Part shown: positions 15,342 to 24,900 of the stretch, piece after piece | How positions within the stretch are numbered: position 1 is the first letter of the stretch | Layout: every line of letters starts with the position of its first letter | Source of the DNA: Spirosoma spitsbergense DSM 19989 | Lineage (GTDB): Bacteria; Bacteroidota; Bacteroidia; Cytophagales; Spirosomataceae | NCBI RefSeq assembly: GCF_000374085.1 | Contig: NZ_KB893614.1 | Coordinates: 184-64,183 of the forward strand | Reading direction: 5' to 3' | Length of the DNA: 64,000 nt | Translations under genes and position numbers: made by a program | The notes under the pieces: model-generated | Database searches by the model: none | Told to the model about the DNA's origin: nothing | What the model saw: only the letters and a program-made list of their open reading frames with translations

Positions 15342-17987
15342 CTATTCCGCCATTTTGAGCAGCTCGTTCAGTTTCAGCAGGGCTTCAATTGGCGTCAGCC
15401 GGTTAACGTCGATTGTACGCAGTTTTTCTTTGATGGCTTCCGATTTCGGGTCGCCGGATTCGATGATGCGTAGCGCCAGTTCTCTCTCCGGGGGGACGGC
15501 ATCCCTAATTCGCTCTTTATTATTTTCCCGATTGTGCGACGATTCCAGTTGTTTCAGAATCTCGTTGGCCCGGTTCACAATCTGAGCGGGCATACCAGCC
15601 ATCTGGGCTACGTGAATCCCAAAGCTGTGTTCTGAGCCGCCCTCCTTCAGTTTACGCAGAAAGATTACTTTGTTGCCCAGTTCTTTGACCGACACGTTGT
15701 AGTTTTTAATGCGCGGGTTGTCGGCAGCCAGGTCATTCAATTCGTGGTAGTGCGTGGCAAACAGCGTTTTGGGCCGGCAGTCGGTTTTGTTATGCAGGTA
15801 CTCCGTTATGGACCAGGCAATCGAGACACCGTCGTAGGTGCTGGTACCGCGCCCTATTTCATCCATTATAATCAGGCTCCGTTCGCTCAGGTTATTCAGG
15901 ATGCTGGCCGTTTCGGTCATCTCGACCATAAATGTACTTTCACCCCGCGAGAGGTTATCCGAAGCACCGACACGGGTAAAAATCTTATCGACGATACCGA
16001 TTTCAGCCAGCGATGCCGGTACAAAACTCCCGGCCTGCGCCATCAGCACAATCAGCGCCGTTTGCCGTAGCAACGCCGATTTACCAGCCATGTTGGGCCC
16101 GGTAATAATAATAATCTGCTGCGTTTCGTCGTCCAGAAAAATATCGTTCGGAATGTACGGTTCGCCGGGGGGCAGTTGCTGTTCAATGACCGCGTGCCGA
16201 CCATCTTTGATGTTCAGCACTTTGGTTTCGTTGATTTGCGGACGCACGTACTTGTTCTTCACAGCTACCCGCGCAAAGGAAGCCAGCACATCCAGAACCG
16301 ACAGTACCCGGGCATTTTGTTGAATAGCACCAACGTATTCGCCGGCCGCCAGTACCATCTCGTTAAACATCCGGGCTTCGATCTGAAAAATCTGCTCCTC
16401 GGCGTTCAATATTTTCTCTTCGTACTCTTTCAACTCGGGCGTGATATACCGCTCGGCATTTACGAGTGTCTGTTTCCGAATCCAGTCCTCCGGCACCCGG
16501 TTTTTGTGGGCGTGCGTCACTTCCAGATAATAGCCAAATACCTTATTATAAGCCACTTTTAGCGAACTAATGCCTGTTCGCTGCACTTCGCGCTCCTGTA
16601 ACTGGACGAGGTAATCTTTGCCCGAATAAGCAATAGCGGTCAGCTCATCCAGTTCCGCGTTAATACCTGATTTTATCATGCCGCCCTGGTTTGAGAGCGT
16701 TGGCGGGTCTTCGCGCAGTTCGGTCTCAATCCGGTCAACCAGAAACGAAACCGGATTCAGCTGGTCGGCGTACTTTTTCAGCGAAGCCGACTCATGCTGG
16801 CTTAATGCCGTAATGAGGAGTTCCTTTATGGGTAAAACGTGTTGCAGCGACCGTTTCAATTGCAACAGTTCACGGGGGCTTATCCGCCGAACAGCTACTT
16901 TAGACACCAGTCGTTCGAGGTCACCGATCTGCCGCAGGTGATTCGCCGTCGCATCGGCAAAGTCGATATCCACCACAAACTGCCCAACCATATTGAGACG
17001 CTCATCAATCAGGGCTTTCTCTTTCAGGGGCAGGTTGAGCCATTTGCGCAACAAGCGGGCACCCATCGGGGTGACGGTCTGGTCCAGAATCTGAATCAGC
17101 GGAACGCCCCCCTCCTGCTGAGCGGCCGTCAGTTCCAGGTTGCGGATAGTAAAGCGGTCAAGCCACACATACCGGTCTTCTTCCAGCCGGGTAACGCGGG
17201 TAATGTGCTGAAGGTCTTTGTGCTCCGTTTCGTTGAGGTAATGCAGGATGACACCGGCTGCGATGATACCATCGGGCATTCCTTCAATACCGAACCCTTT
17301 GAGCGAGGTAGTCTGAAAATGCTGCTTCAGAAAATTATAACCAAAGTCGTAGGTGAAGGCCCAGTCTTCGAGCGTATAGGTATGAAACTTATCGCCGAAG
17401 AACGCGCCAAACTCCTGCCGGTTCCGCTTGCAGTACAGTACTTCTGACGGGTTGAAACTCTGAAGCAGTTTGTCAATATAGGCCCCATTACCCTGCGAAG
17501 CCAGAAACTCCCCCGTGGAAATATCCAGAAACGATATCCCGAACGTGTCATCTATCTTACCAAAATGTACGGCTGCCAGGTAATTATTGCGCCGGGTATC
17601 GAGTACGTTATCATTGAAGGAAACGCCGGGCGTGACCAGTTCGGTAACGCCCCTTCGCACGATTCCTTTGGCCAGAGCAGGATCTTCCAGTTGGTCACAG
17701 ATAGCGACACGCTCACCCGCGCGAACTAGTTTGGGCAGGTGCGTATCAAGCGAGTGATGCGGAAAACCAGCCAGTTCTTCGTTCGAGCCACCGTTGTTTC
17801 GTTTGGTCAGGGTAATTCCCAGAATTTTGCTGGCCCGAACGGCATCCTCACCGAAGGTTTCGTAAAAATCCCCCACGCGAAAGAGCAATAGCGCACCGGG
17901 ATATTTGGCCTTTATCTGGTTGTATTGGCGGTTGAGGGGCGTTTCATTTTTCTTGGCGGATGACTTGGCAGGAGCGGCTGTTTTCAC
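15342..17987 (-). CDS. mutS: DNA mismatch repair protein MutS
   Basis: An 881-residue MutS1. The mismatch-reading Phe-x-Glu motif is at F41-Y42-E43 in RVGDFYETFGEDA. The ATPase shows Walker A GPNMAGKSALL, the ABC signature region SRGESTFMVEM and Walker B IIMDEIGRGTSTYDG, and the C-terminal helices end in LLKLNELLKMAE. It recognises mispairs and small loops and recruits MutL. A -7 box TAAATTTG lies at 18013-18020 on the same strand, giving a leader of roughly 20 bases. Confidence 0.98.
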   Translation of the reverse strand: MKTAAPAKSSAKKNETPLNRQYNQIKAKYPGALLLFRVGDFYETFGEDAVRASKILGITLTKRNNGGSNEELAGFPHHSLDTHLPKLVRAGERVAICDQLEDPALAKGIVRRGVTELVTPGVSFNDNVLDTRRNNYLAAVHFGKIDDTFGISFLDISTGEFLASQGNGAYIDKLLQSFNPSEVLYCKRNRQEFGAFFGDKFHTYTLEDWAFTYDFGYNFLKQHFQTTSLKGFGIEGMPDGIIAAGVILHYLNETEHKDLQHITRVTRLEEDRYVWLDRFTIRNLELTAAQQEGGVPLIQILDQTVTPMGARLLRKWLNLPLKEKALIDERLNMVGQFVVDIDFADATANHLRQIGDLERLVSKVAVRRISPRELLQLKRSLQHVLPIKELLITALSQHESASLKKYADQLNPVSFLVDRIETELREDPPTLSNQGGMIKSGINAELDELTAIAYSGKDYLVQLQEREVQRTGISSLKVAYNKVFGYYLEVTHAHKNRVPEDWIRKQTLVNAERYITPELKEYEEKILNAEEQIFQIEARMFNEMVLAAGEYVGAIQQNARVLSVLDVLASFARVAVKNKYVRPQINETKVLNIKDGRHAVIEQQLPPGEPYIPNDIFLDDETQQIIIITGPNMAGKSALLRQTALIVLMAQAGSFVPASLAEIGIVDKIFTRVGASDNLSRGESTFMVEMTETASILNNLSERSLIIMDEIGRGTSTYDGVSIAWSITEYLHNKTDCRPKTLFATHYHELNDLAADNPRIKNYNVSVKELGNKVIFLRKLKEGGSEHSFGIHVAQMAGMPAQIVNRANEILKQLESSHNRENNKERIRDAVPPERELALRIIESGDPKSEAIKEKLRTIDVNRLTPIEALLKLNELLKMAE

Positions 17988-18012
17988 TAAATTTTTCGTA
18001 ATCTGATCGACA

Positions 18013-18020
18013 CAAATTTA
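18013..18020 (-). promoter_or_regulatory. -7 box of mutS promoter
   Basis: TAAATTTG on the minus strand, a full match to TAnnTTTG, 26 bases upstream of the mutS ATG. No TTG is seen at the expected -33 distance, so this is a partial promoter match. Confidence 0.45.
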
Positions 18021-18059
18021 CAAAAAATCGCCGAAAGATCCGCCCTTCCAACGTTACTG

Positions 18060-19523
18060 CTACCCGGCATCCGGCAGCCACATCCCGTGAAAACCGAGGG
18101 GAATGTTATGCGGTAACCGCAGCCGGGCCACGGTAGCCAGACTGGCGGCATCGGCCACAACGAGGTCGGTGGCTTGGGTGCGGTCATCGAATAGCAGGTA
18201 CAGTAGCCACGCGTCATCTTCAACCGTACTACCGGGCCTGGGCACCACAATCGGTTCGCTCGGCAGCGAGTGTTCGTTGCCGGTGTGCGTACCCTGTCCC
18301 GTCTGCACGTCGATTTTTACGATCTGATCGGCCAGGGGACGGTTGTGCGTAATCGGGCGGCCAATACCCCAGGCGTAGCGGTATACTTTACCCAGGAGAT
18401 CGGGGTGAATTTCGGGGAGTTCACCTTCATAATCAGCCAGGGGCGCATGCGTGACCTGCTTTGCCTCCGGGTCGATGGTATAGCGCGTAAACCGCGCCCC
18501 GGCCCCATCATCGGCTACATCCCCCTGCAAATACGCCTTCATCAACGCTGACTCCGGAAAGTAATCAAGCATCAACCCGTCAACGATCAGTTTCCCATCG
18601 GTATCCTGATAGGCGTTGACGAAGTGAAACACAAAACAAAAGTCGGTCGATAATCGGTGGATGGTCCCATCCGGGTCGATAACCAGCACCAGCGTCGGCT
18701 TTGCCCTATCAACCTTAATGGATGCTGCGGGCGAGGTCAGACCGAGTAGCGCACGGGGCATATCGAAAGCCACGGGCGTCAAGAACAGAATCCGGTGGCC
18801 GCTCTGCGTCAGCACGAAATCGTGCGAGAACGTCATATCGTCCATCTCGATTACCTGACCGATGCGGGCTTTACCATCGGGATTTACCTCATACATAATC
18901 AGCCGCTGCTTTGTACCGGCCAGCGTACCGAAGTTGTGCAGCACGCCCGTATCGGGATGAATTTTGGGATGGGCCGAAAATGGCAGTTCGGGCATAATGC
19001 GGCTATCGAGCCACGAAAACTGGTTCCTGAGTACCCCGTTATAGTCGTAGCGGTCGATGGTTTCGAGCGTAACCGGATCGATTCGGTGCGGCAACCCGCC
19101 CTCCCACAGGGCCATCATGTGCCCGCCGTGCCAGACCACGCTCGTATTGGCTGCGTTCTTAAACCGCATCCGAAATGCATTTCTGATGATACCACCCGGC
19201 AGGTTGGTACCGAAACTACGGTATAGCATCCGACCCGCTTTTTCTTCTTCCAGGAATTCCGACGTCCGCACGTACCGGTTTCGGTATCGTACCTGCTTCC
19301 CATCGAAGGCAAAACGGGAAATCATACCATCGCCATCGAACAGGTGATCGTACCAAACACCCTGGTGGGCAAACCGACCATTACCATTGCGGTATAGAAC
19401 ACCCGCCAAATCGGTTGGCAGTTCTCCCTCAATCAGGTCCAGCACCACATCGCTGTACTCGTCCAATACGCATTCGTTTGCCCGAACATAATCGTGCAGT
19501 ACTTTATATCGTTGGATAGCCAT
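18060..19523 (-). CDS. Carotenoid oxygenase family protein
   Basis: A 487-residue protein of the RPE65/carotenoid cleavage oxygenase family, a seven-bladed beta-propeller with a non-haem iron held by four histidines. Candidate ligands are in FSAHPKIHPDTG, MTFSHDFVLT, FHFVNAYQD and GFHGMW, in the usual order. The N terminus has DLAGVLYRNGNG and DGDGMISRF, also typical. It should cleave a conjugated double bond of a carotenoid or stilbenoid; the substrate is unknown. I used ATG 19523 (MAIQRYKVLHDYV), because the longer reading would run through the divergent methyltransferase gene. No carotenoid synthesis genes are nearby. Confidence 0.93.
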   Translation of the reverse strand: MAIQRYKVLHDYVRANECVLDEYSDVVLDLIEGELPTDLAGVLYRNGNGRFAHQGVWYDHLFDGDGMISRFAFDGKQVRYRNRYVRTSEFLEEEKAGRMLYRSFGTNLPGGIIRNAFRMRFKNAANTSVVWHGGHMMALWEGGLPHRIDPVTLETIDRYDYNGVLRNQFSWLDSRIMPELPFSAHPKIHPDTGVLHNFGTLAGTKQRLIMYEVNPDGKARIGQVIEMDDMTFSHDFVLTQSGHRILFLTPVAFDMPRALLGLTSPAASIKVDRAKPTLVLVIDPDGTIHRLSTDFCFVFHFVNAYQDTDGKLIVDGLMLDYFPESALMKAYLQGDVADDGAGARFTRYTIDPEAKQVTHAPLADYEGELPEIHPDLLGKVYRYAWGIGRPITHNRPLADQIVKIDVQTGQGTHTGNEHSLPSEPIVVPRPGSTVEDDAWLLYLLFDDRTQATDLVVADAASLATVARLRLPHNIPLGFHGMWLPDAG

Positions 19524-19638
19524 AGCGGACGGGATGAGTAGTTTGATGTTTCCGTATAACATACTGTACCGGCGAAAGTTGATGATTACGCCATGAATTA
19601 TACCCGAAATCCTGTTTCTTTGGCCTTTCTTACAACCT

Positions 19639-20169
19639 ATGCCCCCCCGCAAACTAACCCTCCACGAACTCAATCGTCTATCGGTCGATGAATTTAAAAC
19701 GGCCGAAAAATTTCCTTACTGTTTAATCCTGGACGATATCCGCAGCCTGAACAATGTGGGTTCAGTGTTTCGTACGGCCGATGCTTTTCGGGCCGAGAAA
19801 CTATATTTATGCGGCATTACGGGGCAACCTCCCCACCGCGACATCACCAAGACGGCCCTGGGTGCTACGGAATCGGTACACTGGGAATACGTACCGGATG
19901 CGTTGACGCTGGTCAAACAACTACAGCTGGACGGGTGGCTCGTAGCCACCGTTGAGCAGGCAGAAGGTAGTACCTCCCTGACCGATTTTTTACCGATTGC
20001 CAATAGACCCTATGCTTTCGTACTGGGCAATGAGGTTACAGGGGTGCGGGATGAATTGGTTCAACTGGCAGATGTAGTGATTGAGATTCCGCAGTTCGGC
20101 ACCAAACATTCTCTGAATATTTCTGTTACAGCAGGCATTATCTGCTGGGATTTCCTGCAAAAAAGGTAA
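19639..20169 (+). CDS. TrmH/SpoU family RNA 2'-O-methyltransferase
   Basis: A 176-residue SPOUT methyltransferase with the three SpoU motifs: motif 1 LDDIRSLNNVGSVFRTADAF, motif 2 FVLGNEVTGV and motif 3 IPQFGTKHSLNISVTAGI, which form the SAM-binding knot. No N-terminal substrate-binding domain is present, so it is a minimal enzyme. The target RNA (a tRNA or rRNA ribose) cannot be deduced. It is divergent from the carotenoid oxygenase with a gap of about 115 bases. Confidence 0.95.
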   Translation: MPPRKLTLHELNRLSVDEFKTAEKFPYCLILDDIRSLNNVGSVFRTADAFRAEKLYLCGITGQPPHRDITKTALGATESVHWEYVPDALTLVKQLQLDGWLVATVEQAEGSTSLTDFLPIANRPYAFVLGNEVTGVRDELVQLADVVIEIPQFGTKHSLNISVTAGIICWDFLQKR

Positions 20170-20245
20170 CGAAAACTTAACATTGAACTTTTTATTATCA
20201 CAAAAATTTCGTATTTATTTGTAGATTTTTTTCTTCACAAAGCAT

Positions 20246-20728
20246 ATGGCAAACAAAGCCCTGAAAACCAAACAAAAATCGCTGGCGTCGGAAATCGCCA
20301 GTTCGCTCGAATCGAAATTAAGCGAGATCGGTGTTGCTTCTAAAAAAATAAAGAAGTCCATCGAAAAATCCGCGGACAAACTGGCCAAGAAATTAGCTAA
20401 AATGGTGCACAAGGATGAAAAGAAAGTAGCAAAACCAGCAAAAGCCTCTGAAAAGAAGGTTAAAAAAGAAGCCTCGAAGACGAAGAAAAACGCGGAGAAA
20501 ACGGCTAAGAATGCGGCTCGTACAGCCAGGAAAGCGGCCAAAGCAGTAAAGCAAGCGCCAGCGGCACCAACTCCGAAACCAGCCACTCCGGCTAAAAAAC
20601 CGGCTCTTGCTCCTAAACCTGCCGCGTCAAAACCAGCGGCCCCAAAGGCTACCCCACCTGCCCGTGCGAAAGCGACACCGGAAGCCACGCCAAAACCAGC
20701 AACCGAAACACCCGCCGAAAAACAGTAG
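20246..20728 (+). CDS. Histone H1-like Lys/Ala/Pro-rich protein
   Basis: A 160-residue, very basic low-complexity protein. Residues 1-55 are a helical segment with regular hydrophobic spacing (SLASEIASSLESKLSEIGV, ADKLAKKLAKM), and residues 60-110 are Lys/Ala repeats like histone H1 tails. Residues 110-160 are a Pro/Ala/Lys tail. Such proteins bind DNA non-specifically in several bacteria, but I do not recognise an established family. Codon use looks like its neighbours. The opposite strand also carries a long open frame, a consequence of the repetitive composition. A terminator follows. Confidence 0.8.
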   Translation: MANKALKTKQKSLASEIASSLESKLSEIGVASKKIKKSIEKSADKLAKKLAKMVHKDEKKVAKPAKASEKKVKKEASKTKKNAEKTAKNAARTARKAAKAVKQAPAAPTPKPATPAKKPALAPKPAASKPAAPKATPPARAKATPEATPKPATETPAEKQ

Positions 20729-20755
20729 CCCGTTTTTATGGCTCTCATTCAAGAG

Positions 20756-20782
20756 AAAGCCCGTTGACAGCGGGCTTTTTTG
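20756..20782 (+). terminator. Rho-independent terminator
   Basis: Stem aaagcccg/cgggcttt (20756-20763/20771-20778) with a 7-base loop and a T run, just past the H1-like gene. Confidence 0.9.
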
Positions 20783-20901
20783 TTGTCAATTCTTAGTTTT
20801 TAGGATAATTTCGTGTGACATTTACAACGTAAATACACCCAACGGAGGATGCTTTTCATTCGCTCGTTCAGGCTTCTAGCACACCCATAACGGATAGCCT
20901 T

Positions 20902-21807
20902 ATGCCACCTCGTTCTGTTGCCTATTCATTGTTTGGGCTTACATTACTGCTCTTTCTGATAGCAGCAGGGTTTGTTTTCGGCAATTGGTCCTCCATATCC
21001 ATTGCAGCCCCCTCCCTACACTGGCTCGCTTTATTCGGCCTTCTTTTAACGTCGCAAATATTGATGGGTTACCTGATCTGGTGGTTACTGCGACGGGAAA
21101 AACCAATTGAGCAAACCGACGTGCTGCATTCCATTGTTCATGAATTCCAGTCGCCTATCACAGCCATCCGCATGGCAGCCGACATTCTGGATTCTCCTAT
21201 TGCCCGAAACCAACCCCAGCGAACCGAGAAATACGTACGCATCATTCGGGAAGAAGCAGAGCGGTTACAGCAACAGGTGGAAACGATGCTAACCCTGGCT
21301 CGTGCGGACAAAAACACGCTGATACTAAACACCGAACCAATTCATTTGAACCAGTTACTACATTCGGTAGCTGAACGACATGGTTCATACCTTACATTGA
21401 ATCTGGCCGGGAGTGACCCGCACGTACTGGCCGACCGGTTGCACCTGACCAACGTTTTCTACAACCTGCTCGATAATGCGATCAAGTATAGTGCCGGCGA
21501 ACCGGAAATAACCATTTATACCAGGAACACTGCCGATGGTTTAACGATTGCCGTTCAGGACCGCGGTATTGGCATTGCTCCCAAGATAGTGGGGCACATT
21601 TTTCAGCCATTCTTCCGGGTGCATGACCGAAATCAGCCCAGCGTGAAAGGCTTTGGGCTAGGACTAAGTTATGTACAGCGCATTATCCAGTCGCACAAAT
21701 GGACAATCTGGGTGAAAAGCGAATTGGGTAAAGGCAGCGAGTTTCTGATTCAGGTGCCACCGTCTGCCCTCCTTCCTTCAACAGCGGTGGTAAACGAGGA
21801 GGAGTAA
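20902..21807 (+). CDS. Orphan membrane sensor histidine kinase
   Basis: A 301-residue kinase with two N-terminal transmembrane helices (about 8-28 and 40-62) and only a short segment between them, so it has almost no periplasmic sensor. The HisKA helix has VHEFQSPITAIRMAADIL with the phosphorylated His in VHEFQSP, and the ATPase domain has FYNLLDNAIKYS (N box), DRGIGIAP (G1) and GFGLGLSYVQRII (G2). No response regulator gene adjoins it, so its partner is elsewhere or encoded distantly. It is the last gene before a convergent terminator. Confidence 0.93.
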   Translation: MPPRSVAYSLFGLTLLLFLIAAGFVFGNWSSISIAAPSLHWLALFGLLLTSQILMGYLIWWLLRREKPIEQTDVLHSIVHEFQSPITAIRMAADILDSPIARNQPQRTEKYVRIIREEAERLQQQVETMLTLARADKNTLILNTEPIHLNQLLHSVAERHGSYLTLNLAGSDPHVLADRLHLTNVFYNLLDNAIKYSAGEPEITIYTRNTADGLTIAVQDRGIGIAPKIVGHIFQPFFRVHDRNQPSVKGFGLGLSYVQRIIQSHKWTIWVKSELGKGSEFLIQVPPSALLPSTAVVNEEE

Positions 21808-21822
21808 TTCAGAACGAAACAG

Positions 21823-21875
21823 CAACAGAAAAGCCGGACGATTAGCTTATCGCTAGTCATCCGGCTTTTCTGTTG
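21823..21875. terminator. Bidirectional terminator
   Basis: Perfect 16-bp arms caacagaaaagccgga (21823-21838) and tccggcttttctgttg (21860-21875), with the inner pair tagc/gcta shortening the loop. It lies between the convergent kinase and ThuA-fusion genes. Confidence 0.9.
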
Positions 21876-21901
21876 TTACCATTTGCGTGTTAACCCGAAG
21901 G

Positions 21902-24900
21902 CTACTTCGTATTCATGGCCTGCCCCGCCTTTACCACTTTCATCACGCCGTTCATAATCCGCCAGTGACCGGGGAAGGTACAAACGAACGGGTAGTCGCC
22001 GGGAGTGTTGGGAGCTGTAAATTTAAGCCGGTACGTCTGGTCAGGATTCACCAAAGGCGTAGCCGCTATAATCTGGGGAATAGAGGGCACGTAGTTCCTG
22101 TCCGCACCGTCTTTGGCCGTAATTAGTTTGTCGGCAGCTGCTCCGATGATTTCCATCGATTTAGGTTTACCAACCACCAGGTTATGCTGCATGGCATCGG
22201 GGTTTTCAAGCACAATTTCAATGGTCTTACCCGCCGTAACGGTAAATTCCTTTTTGTCGTAGCGCATTTCTTCCCGCACGGTTTTCAATCGGATAACCTC
22301 TACGTTTGGATCAACAGGTTCTTCCTTTGTCAGCCCCCAAACTTCGTACAGGCGGTTTAACCGTTCGCGGTTATCGGCAGACACGCTACCGTTCAGGCTG
22401 GCCAGGAACGACCTGTCGGCCTGTGGCACCGTTGCCTTCTGCTTCATGTTCCACCCTTCCGACACGCCTTTCACTACCGCTTCACTCTCCGCCGGACTTA
22501 GTTTCTGCGTTTGCCGAAGCAGGGCAACCACCGAGTCGATGGGAGCCACTGATGCGTAACTGCGCGTAGCGCGTTCCAGCGTGTAGGCACTCAGGCTCTG
22601 CGGGGCGCGGTAAATTAAGGTTTGCGTAGCATTGTTGTTCTGCTCGTTGCTTTCCGCAATTTTATTCTCCCGGTCGAGCATGACCGATATGATGTAATCG
22701 CCGGACTGCTCGAACAGTACGCCCATATCGCCCACCCACGGGCCGTTGTTCGATTTTGTAATCGTAACGGTTTCTCCGGGCTTGATACCCGTGTCATGCG
22801 TGACGCTGATAAAGTCGATTTTAGAGGCATCGGCCATTCCCTTCGGTCCTTCAACCCGCACCGACATCGGAATGGGTGTTCCTGCCGGAATCGCAGCACC
22901 GCCCACGTTAGTCACGTCGACGAAAATCTGCGCCCGTTCCCGAACCGCCGGAGAATTAGGTGTTGTACGAACAGCCCCCACAATCAGGTCAGGCAAGTTA
23001 CCCATAGAAGGGGTAGAGGCCGTAGAAGCTGTCATGACAGGTGCTGATGTCTTAGCCATATCCGCATGATTGTGCGCTGACATATCCTGACTCGCCTTCG
23101 CCGGTGCATTCACGGCCAGTTGGTTTACGTATGTTTTCAACAATCGTCCGTTCTGGCTCGTCAGCATACTGGCAAAGGCATCGGGTAACCACCGGTCATT
23201 TACTTCCTTCGCTCCGGCTGTTGTAGTAAGACGGGCCAGCACTGCGGCATCGGCTGCGGGATTCGATGGTAATTTTGATAAGGCCAGTATGGTATTCAGC
23301 ACCACCAGCGGTTCTTTATCGTTCAGCATGTCCGCTTTCAGCAACGTACCGGATACTTCGCTATTAGTCGGCATCACCTGTATCGCCGTTTTACGAACGG
23401 CCGATGCCGGATGTTTCAATGCCTGATTTACGGCCATTGACGCATTCTGGTCGGAGCCATCCAATACGTTTAACCCATTCAATATCCACAGCGCGTGGAT
23501 AGCGGCCGGGTTGTTACCAATCTCATCCAGCGACTGGTCATTGACCAGGGCAATCAGTTGCGGCACTACGTCTTTGTTATTTCGTTCGATAAGCAACCGC
23601 TGGGCAGTCATACGCCAGAACATATTCGTGTTTTTCAGCGCGGCCACTAACTCTTCCGGACGATCTTTACTCAGGGCCATAGGCGTATAGCTGGGTGCTC
23701 CTTTGTAGCCCACGCGGTAAATACGGCCATGTGTGAAATCGCGCAGGGGCGTTTCGTAAGCATTTCCCGAACCATTTGTAGCTCCTTTCGGTGTTGGGTT
23801 GTGCTGAATAATGTAGCTATACCAGTCAACTACCCAAACGGCTCCATCCGGGCCTACTTCGGCAAACACGGGCGCGAACCACTCATCGGCACCAGCCATC
23901 AGGTTAAACCCAACGGCATCCGAAAAATCGGTTCCGCTCTTCTGCATCACGTTCTGGTGTACAATGTGGCCCGTTGGCTCCGACACGAACGCAATCTGGT
24001 TCCAGTATTTTTTCGGGAAAGCGCGGGCGGTGTAGAAGTTATGCCCGGCTGCCGCCGTAAACCCCCCAAATACGTCCACCTGCCGCACTTTTTCGGTGAT
24101 GGGTTTCATGTCTTTGTGGGTATCCGTACTGCGGCTGCCATTTTCCCGGATGTGGGGTGCCCCGTTAAAGTACCGGTTTGGAATGGCCATGTACCAGCCG
24201 TGCGAGTTGTTGGCCGTCGAACCAAAAATATCTCCCTTTTCGGTAAAGCCTAAACCCCATGTGTTGTTGGACGTTCCCGTTACGTATTCGAGTTGGGAGC
24301 CATCCGGTTTGAACCGGAAAAAGCCCTGGCTGAATTTTACGCTGTCCTGACCAATTTTCCCCTTGAAACCAGAATAGCCAACACTGCCCCAAATCCAGTT
24401 GTCGAAACCATAATGCAGGTTGCTCGGGCCGGCGTGGGTATCGAACGTACCGAAACCGGTGAAAACAACTTTCTTCACATCGGCCTTATCGTCACCGTTG
24501 GTATCCTGCAAAAACAGCATGTGGGGCGCCTGCGATACGTACAACCCCCCATTACCAAAGGCCATGCCGGTAGGAATGCTCAGTCCTTCGGCGAAGTTGG
24601 TAAACTTGTCGGCCTTCCCATCTTTATCCGTGTCTTCGCAAATAACGATATAATCAGACCCACCTTCGGGTTTGCGCTCGTTGGGGTAATCTTTCGTCAC
24701 TAAGGCGTAGAGTCGTCCGCGCTCATCCCAGGCCATGGCAATGGGGTGCATCACGTTTGGCTCATGCGCAAACAAATCGAGCGTGAAATCAACCGGCACC
24801 TGAATGTGCTTCATAGACTCCTCCGGCGATAATGGTTTCTGCTCCATCTGGGGACCAGGCCGCTTTTCGTAGTTAGGAAGCAGAGGAGCTTCCTGATACG

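Noticed and set aside
20215-20748. 177-residue Ala/Gly/Phe-rich frame opposite the H1-like gene
   Set aside because: It is the antisense of a Lys/Ala-repeat gene, which automatically yields an open Phe/Ala frame; the H1-like reading has a coherent start, stop and terminator.
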